NCBI RefSeq assembly: GCF_003573695.1
Contig: NC_039358.1
Span: 160,136,920 to 160,200,919, forward strand
From: Papaver somniferum
Taxonomy: Eukaryota > Streptophyta > Magnoliopsida > Ranunculales > Papaveraceae
DNA length: 64,000 nt
Direction of reading: 5' to 3'
Shown here: positions 57,517 to 64,000 of the stretch, in pieces
How positions within the stretch are numbered: the first letter of the stretch is position 1
Layout of the letters: every line of letters starts with the position of its first letter
Notes under the pieces: model-generated
The model's input: only the letters and a program-made list of their open reading frames with translations
Databases searched by the model: none
What the model was told of the DNA's origin: nothing
Position numbers and translations under genes: made by a program

Positions 57517-60486
57517 ATTGTAAAATTATAAACTGGGATGCTCTTTTCAAGATTGTTGATGGTGGATTTTTGACGAGGGCAGAAATTTTAAAATTATAGT
57601 TCTGTACATTTCTGACCTAGCTTCAGACGAATATATCAAATTCATGTTTTATGGTCTACATATGAGAGCTCATGTTACGATGATCTTCTTGAGAGCATGA
57701 ATACGGGATTCTTGAAGTCTCTCAGCCGAGCTTTCAATATTCCGCGTATTTCATCATTTATACTGTGCAATTTAATATATATTGTGTAATGCAGTCGTAA
57801 TAGTAACTATTGGAGTCTCTCAGCTGAGATTTCAATACTCTTGTATTTCATCATTCATACTGTGCAATACAATATCCACTTCTGTATAGAATCGAGAATG
57901 ATTGGACGGTCCTAGATGGACTGACCACTAGTATAGAGTGATAACATCTTCAGGATGTCCCAAATGTTCCCTGACTATACAAAATAAATGCTCAGAACGA
58001 GTATGGTGCTTCTACCATCTCATACCTCAATTCTCGGAGAACTATAATGCTCTTACATATATTTCCTGTTAGTATATATCCATCAATTAATTAATTCTAG
58101 ATCAGTATTCATCAATTGAATTCATCAAAACTTTTCTATTTTCACTATAATATTTTATTACCTCAATTCATGATTTTTTCCAGCTGAATTCCACATATTA
58201 GTAATGAATATTCATCTTTCGGGGATACTGGCAACCACCGAGTAAAACCCTAGAAAACATGTAGGTATATTTAGTAACAATGCTCAAACGAGCACTCAAA
58301 AGCATCGACAAACGAGTATATGGAAAATTCAACAAAAAAGGAGGGAGAAAAATAACAAAAAAAATAAAAATAAAAACGCGGACCGGTTATGTGGCCGGTC
58401 CCCCTCCCTTTTACATTTTTTTTATTTTTTATTTTTTATTATTATTTTCTTAAATCTTGACTCCCTTATTCAAGCAAACTCTTGATATTCCATATCTTTG
58501 TCAAATATTGCTCAATCCACCGTATGGTTAATTAAGCAAATGGTTCCACGACCATTAGGTCCCACTAACCATAAAGATACATGTACTCTCTATTTCATCT
58601 TTGGAGCCATTGCTGGAGTAATGGGTATATATATTAAAATATTATTATTTTAATATTTTCCAAATATTGGAAGTTTAGGCAAAAATCTTGCTTGCTCATT
58701 CAAGCAAAAAATTGAGAGTTTCAGTCAGGATCAAATTCTTCCGAAAACAGAAAATGATGCTCAAAAATCCAACGAAAAATACCAAAATTTTCATGAATGG
58801 ACGTGCATCGACATGGTGACCCGTACATCACCATGGATGGTCGGTTCACTTGGCCACCATGGCCAACAGGTCCCACCATTCCTTAATCCATATTTTAATT
58901 AATTCTCCATATTTTTGTGAGTCCTCTTTACACCAATTGGACAATCCTCCATATACCGCCTAAACAGTCTCTCCACCACCAATGACTGATCCTCCTACTC
59001 ATTGGTCAATTGGTCTCTCTACCATACCCATATTGGACAATCCTCCATTTTCTGGATCCAGGACTTCCTAAAATTAGGGTTTGATGATTCTAATCAAAGA
59101 TGAGCATTAATAATTTTCATATTGATCCAATTTTAAATATTTTATTAAATATTTAAAGTTCGGTCTTACTACCAATATTTTTGCTGCTCAATTGTCCAAC
59201 AAACAACATTTCATTTGTCGATCATCCAATATTTTGTTGGACGACCATCCAATATCTCTCAATACTCTACTATTTTCTACTTTATAATTTGATTACTCAT
59301 GACCTGGTGGATCGAGAATTATAATAACTCAACAATATCTGATTTCCTGTCAAATACATGACATATCAGAATATATATTAGTCCATGATCAATCTAGCAA
59401 TCTCATCAGACCGATGTTCATCAATCTGAACCATTCGAGTATCATCAAATGACATAATGATACGTTACAACTCATCAGACTCGACGTCTAAGCATTATTG
59501 CTGTCCCAGCAGACACCTTATGCCCAATCCATCATGATAATCACAGAGCATGTCACATTTGTTGACAATTATGCTTGACTCATCAAAGCTAAGAGTCACG
59601 GTCTAGCCAAGTCAACAGTTGACCAACTAAATACACGTCTTCCTTGCAGACTTTACATGAGACATCAATCATGTCACATGAGGGGATATTCACTAGGATT
59701 TTGGTCTGGCGGACTACAACACGTGCGATGTAACAGTACATCCATGATGAGAAATGTGAGCAATTCGTGCTGGCAGCTGAAGGAGTAAGTGAAGTAGTGG
59801 ATAGACAATCAACCAAGTCTCTCATGCAATGTGAAACTGGTTCAACCACGATTTCCCACTTCCCCATACTTCCACTCCTCTTCAACCGTCACCACTTACT
59901 GGAGATCAATGTGTTAACTATTTCTACAATAAATAGGTTCCTCGGCTTATGATTTGGTCACAACTGAACATAACTCAATTGAAGCAATCAAACTTGACTG
60001 ATCAGAACTCACCATAATCCAACTTACGACAGTCTATCATTATTAAACACGCAGAACCCTCCTAACTCGTAGATCAACACATCCACAATCCGTCGATCAC
60101 CATTGATCTTACACATTCTCAGCTTCCCTCTTACAGATCGACCCTCATCCCTCTTTGTGACCGAATTGACTCTGGAACGACCATTTTCTTGGTTTAGGCC
60201 GAAATCTTACATACTGATCTCTCAAATTTCGGTACTCCTGTGCAGTGTATCTGTTAAAGGTTTAGACAATTTGCTTAATTGAGAATCTAACTATCGCACA
60301 ACTCTCCACTTTTACTCAACTCCCTCATTGTCTTAGTGTTAGAGTTGATTTTTAATCCATTTTTCCTTTATGAGTAAAAGAAAATATAAAATTTAAGAAA
60401 TGCCCTGAAATCATTTAACACTTAAGAGCAAGCCGAGCCGAGAATATGATGGCGGTGTAGGCGTGCACGTGATGCCAACTTAGGGC
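57517..60486. other. Intergenic DNA, possible unclassified LTR relic
   Basis: No coding frame is supported. A 57-bp unit occurs twice (57714-57770 and 57812-57868), starting AGTCTCTCAGC and ending TACTGTGCAAT. A small GGACCGG/CCGGTCC hairpin lies at 58380-58401. A CAATAAATAGG TATA-like word near 59930 followed by C/T-rich sequence looks like retroelement promoter and U5 DNA. I could not fix LTR ends or a target duplication. Confidence 0.4.
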
Positions 60487-60599
60487 TTGGATTTCTTACT
60501 GTTAATCCTTTACATGGCCTTGGTCTTGATGATGTTAACATTGCAATTTCACCGTAAAACTTGGGAACTTTTTGACTGTTCGAAAGTTCTTCAGTCTCT

Positions 60600-60674
60600 T
60601 GATCTCACTCGAAGGCTCGATACAGTTCCTCCCTCTCACTCTCTCTCCTCTAGAAAAAAAAATACAGTGAAAAA
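60600..60674 (+). promoter_or_regulatory. Probable 5' UTR with pyrimidine tract
   Basis: CTCTCACTCTCTCTCCTCT followed by an A run directly upstream of the ATG, a common feature of plant housekeeping-gene leaders. The transcription start is not determined. Confidence 0.45.
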
Positions 60675-62340
60675 ATGGCAGCGTGGATGGTAGCTGCTCG
60701 CCAAGCAGCGTCAGTAACAGCTAGTAGAATATCATCTAAAACAGTATCATCGTCAGCAAATCAAGCTTCTAAGCTAATCCAACGACGTGGTCTCGCTGGT
60801 GGTGGAGGTAAAAATCACAAAAATCAAATCCCTCCGTTTACATATTTCGTAAATCAACTATACCAAAATCGTACTGTTTTTATTGTTGTGCGATCTTAAT
60901 ATTATTTTAGATTCAGCAAACTCGGATAACAAATCTAAATTGGGAATTGATTTGAAGTTAGGTTATTAAACTACCGGAAATAAATTTGTGTTTTTCTACA
61001 GTCGCTGATATCATCATTTACGGCCTTAACTGTGTCTGGTGTTGTGAGAGAAATTATTATCTTCTCAGTTATGATGAAATTGTGGAATTGCTCATTTGAG
61101 CTCTGAAAGGACACTAAAATTGTAACTCTAAATGGAGGAGGAGAGATATTTGGAGAAGTATCCTTGAAAGAGTGTACATAGTTTTTGAAATGATGCCCAC
61201 AAGCGGGGCACACCCTCATGTTTGGGATTTTGGTGGTCATGGCCTCTGTTAAGGGGTCTTATTTGTCTTTCAAGCAAGGGTGTCTTCAGTATACATTGTT
61301 CTTATTGTGTATGGAATTTGTTGTCTGGAATGTAGTTATTTGATTTGAAGATTTGTTTATTTGCTGGATAGTGATGTACTGAATTACCATTTTTGCGTAG
61401 ATACTAATTTGAGTCTGAGATCTTGAACCTAATCATTTTTCCCTTCAGATCATGGACCACCAAAGGTGAACTGCTGGAAGGACCCATTGAGCCCATCTAA
61501 ATGGAAGGAAGAACATGTAAGTCTCAATCTTAGTTGACCATTCATCTTGTATATGTGATGTTATTGATCTTATTGGCATATCAAGTACCGTCAAGAGAAC
61601 AGTAACTGTGTTTCTAGACATTTTCATTTCATAATGTGTGAACTTTCTATCTCGTCATCCGGTAGACAGGGAATCTATTGCAGTTTCCCTGTATTTTTCA
61701 TAATTCCCTTTAGATGTTCCACTAGCTTTGTCTGAATAGTTGGAACCGATAAACTAGCTTTTTAGGTTACATAATCACGTGAAGGTCCTGGTATTGAACT
61801 ACTATAACCGAGAATTTGATTGACTCCATCATTTTGCAGTTTGTGATTGTCTCCCTAGCTGGATGGGGATTAGCTATCTATGGGGGTTTCAAACTCTTTA
61901 GTGGAGGCAAAAAAGAAAACAAAGAAGAGGTACTTGTTCTTACTTGTAATATATGTTATCATTTGCTGCATGAAAGTCATAAGGTAAGTCACTGTTGCCT
62001 TGTTGGTTGTTCACCATATCTCAGCTTTCCAAACTGAACCAGTATCACTGCGTTGAAGGTGAGGAGACATCTCTGTGATATGATTGACCAACTGGACATG
62101 TCCAGCGTTGTCCCTGAATCCACCTCTTAAAACTCTCTCAGTTCTGTACTGGCCTACTAGGAATACCTTTTGGATCACATTTGGCTCCTGTCTTAAATTT
62201 TTTGTTTCAGTTTGTCAGTCATGCATATTAGTTCGGTCCCCAACTCATGTTTAACTCCAAAATCGAGTTCAGGTGGATCCCGATTCATTGGTTACTTTTA
62301 TTCATTGCAGAAAGCACCTGAAACAGCTCACACTAAGTAA
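60675..62340 (+). CDS. Small mitochondrial-type single-span membrane protein, 4 exons
   Basis: Exons 60675-60807, 61449-61516, 61840-61929 and 62311-62340 with GT-AG introns join in register to 106 codons plus TAA. Residues 1 to about 40 are rich in Ala, Ser and Arg without acidic residues and end near R-R-G-L-A, a typical mitochondrial presequence. The mature part begins D-H-G-P-P-K-V-N and has a P-L-S-P-S-K-W-K-E-E-H block. One membrane span (F-V-I-V-S-L-A-G-W-G-L-A-I-Y-G-G-F) follows, then a lysine/glutamate-rich tail. The layout is that of small accessory subunits of inner-membrane respiratory complexes, but I do not recognise the exact family. It is the only clearly intact host gene here. 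AATAAATAATAAG near 62577 may be its poly(A) signal. Confidence 0.82.
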
Positions 62341-62808
62341 AAGCTTGATGCATGGTTCAGGAATCGCTATATGCACTCGGAAAATAAAGCAATTGTGAGG
62401 AACAGTCTCCTCCTTACTCTTGATAATGTTTCTATTTTCAGTTTTAGCTTTCTTTTTGTAGCTGTTGCAGTCAAGCAGTTTTAGCTTGCTTTTTGTAGTT
62501 GTTGCAAATATTATCCAGTTCGTAGTTTTGCATGTGTAAATGGCTCTCTTGGGTGATGATGATGATAATGGCGAGTAATAAATAATAAGACCTTCTTTTG
62601 TGCTTTCCTTATGGCAATATATTGTACTCTAATTGCAAATTGTAATAGTTTCAGTTACGCCTTTGGATGTTAATTTTTTAGTAGTACAGGAAGAAATGAT
62701 TTTGAAATTCATGCCGAGCCTAAGTAGTGAAAACTTTAGGGAGAGAAAGCTAGATTTTGACCCAAATGAGAAACCATTGCTTTTTCCATCAGTTTTGACA
62801 TTAGTTTA
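62341..62808 (+). other. 3' UTR and intergenic spacer of the mitochondrial-type gene
   Basis: T-rich 3' UTR with a repeated phrase (TTTTAGCTT near 62443 and TTTTAGCTTGC near 62479) and AATAA words near 62577-62587. No other gene is seen before the inverted neighbour. Confidence 0.5.
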
Positions 62809-63160
62809 GTGTAACAACCAGTGAAAAAAGAAACAAACAAGTCAATACTCCTGTGAGACAAACATTTAGCAGATCTGCTACAAGACGGCAGTTAACATTC
62901 TTTATCTAGAACTTTCACGTTGTTAACTTACCTGATCGTATCCATCTTATAAATTGCGGATCTTTTCGGACAATTTTGATTTCCAACTTATCCGAACTTT
63001 TGTTGCCTTTGGAGCTTTCTGTCTTTTAGACATTGTTGCGCACCTTCCTAAGAGATCCCTCCTGTGTTGGCTCCTATTCGGCATTATCAGTGGCAACCCT
63101 GCTGGAATTGTGACATGCATTTTCCACATCAAAAGCATTGCTTGCTTTTTCATTACTAAT
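62809..63160 (-). pseudogene. Decayed tandem copy of the neighbour's last exon and 3' UTR
   Basis: The minus-strand frame end 62947-63060 matches the end of the 63739-64000 frame (P-K-A-T-K-x4-W-K-S in both). Upstream, the A-S-N-A block is also shared but in another frame: a deletion of about 41 bases relative to the other copy and a stop separate them. The shared 3' UTR starts near 62809, with GTGTAACA, CAGTGAAAAAA and TTTAGCAGAT words in both copies. It probably arose by local duplication. Confidence 0.6.
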
Positions 63161-63570
63161 TAAATTCTGCTTTCCACACATATATCTTATTCAGATTGTT
63201 GAAGTTTCTTACGAATTAACAACATGATTATCTGCTGCACAACATGATTATGAAACTGGAAAACATATGAGAGAAATATCCCAAGAATATTTGAATTGCA
63301 AGTTCGTTGTCTTATGTAATGACTCGCCCAGTGTAATCTTGTGTCTTTAAGCTGGGAAAATAATAATATGGGCTTGCGGTCACATGATTTAAGAATAAAA
63401 TTTTAGGGTCTATATCTATAGATACTGTTATTTGGGGAATTTAGATTCCTGAATTATATCCATGAAGGATGCAGAAACAATTTAAAACGGTGTGAATCTT
63501 GCGTCTTTGAGCTGGAAAAAAAAACATATATATACCAAAGAGAAAAAGAGACTGAACTTGAAGAGAAACC
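63161..63570. other. Spacer between the two exon copies
   Basis: No gene. A short phrase (GTGTCTTTAAGCTGGGAAAA near 63341, GCGTCTTTGAGCTGGAAAAA near 63500) is itself duplicated, which suggests more than one local duplication. Confidence 0.5.
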
Positions 63571-63738
63571 AAGTGTAACAGCCAGTGAAAAAAAGAGAGG
63601 AAAACACTCCCATGAGACATAAATATTTAGCAGATGTACTACAAGCACCCCAGTATACCATGGCATCTAAAATAATTCCCTCGTTATTAACCTACCCCAT
63701 CCTACATCTTCTTTCGAGCTTGGAATATTAGGACTTCC

Positions 63739-64000
63739 TTAGTAGTCTTGATTGTCTTCCAACACTGTCGATTTCCAAGTTTTCCAAAGTTTTGTTGCCT
63801 TTGGTACCTTCTGCTTTCTGGACATTGCTGTGCGCCTTCCTGGAAGCTCCCTCCTGTGTATTGTGTTTTGGATATTGTGTGGTTCTTTGTGTATCACAGA
63901 TGGCTCCTGTTTGACAGCATCAGAGGCAACCAAATTGGAAGTTTCACCTGCATTTTGCCCATCTCCAGCATTACTTGCTTCTCCTGGTACCGCATCAACA
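63739..64000 (-). CDS. 3'-terminal exon of an unrecognised gene (partial)
   Basis: A minus-strand frame open from the window edge to the TAA at 63739-63741, at least 86 codons. It begins in the window V-D-A-V-P-G-E-A-S-N-A-G-D-G and ends T-V-L-E-D-N-Q-D-Y. It is acidic/polar first, then basic (R-R-E-L-P-G-R-R-T-A; R-K-Q-K-V-P-K-A-T-K), with no domain I can name. That it is coding is inferred from the open frame and from conservation with the decayed copy at 62947-63160. It lies tail-to-tail with the gene at 60675-62340. Confidence 0.55.
   Translation of the reverse strand, partial: VDAVPGEASNAGDGQNAGETSNLVASDAVKQEPSVIHKEPHNIQNTIHRRELPGRRTAMSRKQKVPKATKLWKTWKSTVLEDNQDY

Noticed and set aside
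60487..60693. 68-codon frame overlapping the start of the mitochondrial-type gene
   Set aside because: It overlaps the pyrimidine-rich leader and start codon of a better-supported gene in another frame.
1..64000. CRISPR arrays, operons, rRNA or tRNA genes
   Set aside because: None seen. Direct repeats present are LTRs or U3 units, and tRNA-like words are primer binding sites.

Overview
Repeat-rich nuclear DNA of a flowering plant, almost certainly a eudicot. The basis is the set of plant retroelement lineages (Sirevirus-like copia elements, a chromodomain Ty3/gypsy element, an Athila-type gypsy element, an L1-type LINE, a Stowaway-like MITE half) and one small host gene with GT-AG introns. 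The overall look is compatible with a Ranunculales/poppy-type genome, but that is only an impression. I see no bacterial genes, rRNA, tRNA or CRISPR array.

Layout. (1) 1-32252: a chromovirus-type gypsy element on the minus strand. Its 5' LTR is 31989-32252, gag 31019-31947, and protease/RT/integrase/chromodomain 10197-13286. It is split by a Sirevirus-like non-autonomous element on the plus strand (SL1, 13287-31018, target duplication ggtgg). A second such element on the minus strand (SL2, 3925-10196) sits in the chromodomain. SL1's 3' LTR is itself split by a 9.2-kb Athila-related non-autonomous element on the minus strand (20756-29937, target duplication ctaag). Positions 1-3924 are a second copy of about 7605-11543, so the left edge lies inside a tandem segmental duplication. 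(2) 32253-43848: a third Sirevirus-like non-autonomous family (SL3), arranged as internal region A, shared LTR, internal region B, truncated LTR. The gypsy element sits in A and a solo SL1-type LTR (39971-42451, target duplication gcatt) in B. (3) 43849-57516: an L1-type LINE fragment split by a solo SL3 LTR, which is itself split by a half MITE and a large Athila element (46203-56803) with a 1425-codon gag-pol frame. (4) 57517-60486: non-coding, probably an unclassified LTR relic. (5) 60675-62340: a four-exon gene for a 106-residue mitochondrial-type membrane protein. It faces tail-to-tail the 3' end of another gene (63739-64000, minus) that has a decayed tandem copy of its last exon at 62809-63160.

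How the parts work together. None of the three Sirevirus-like families carries protease, RT or integrase. They keep LTRs of 2.3-2.8 kb, a primer binding site, several polypurine tracts and one or two gag-like or coiled-coil frames, so they would need enzymes supplied in trans. The Athila element and its relative share 3' internal sequence, polypurine tract and U3. One keeps gag-pol. The other has lost gag-pol but carries a 570-residue frame at the place where an Athila env-like frame would lie. Many frame breaks in the window are single-base losses in homopolymer runs, so part of the apparent decay may be assembly error.
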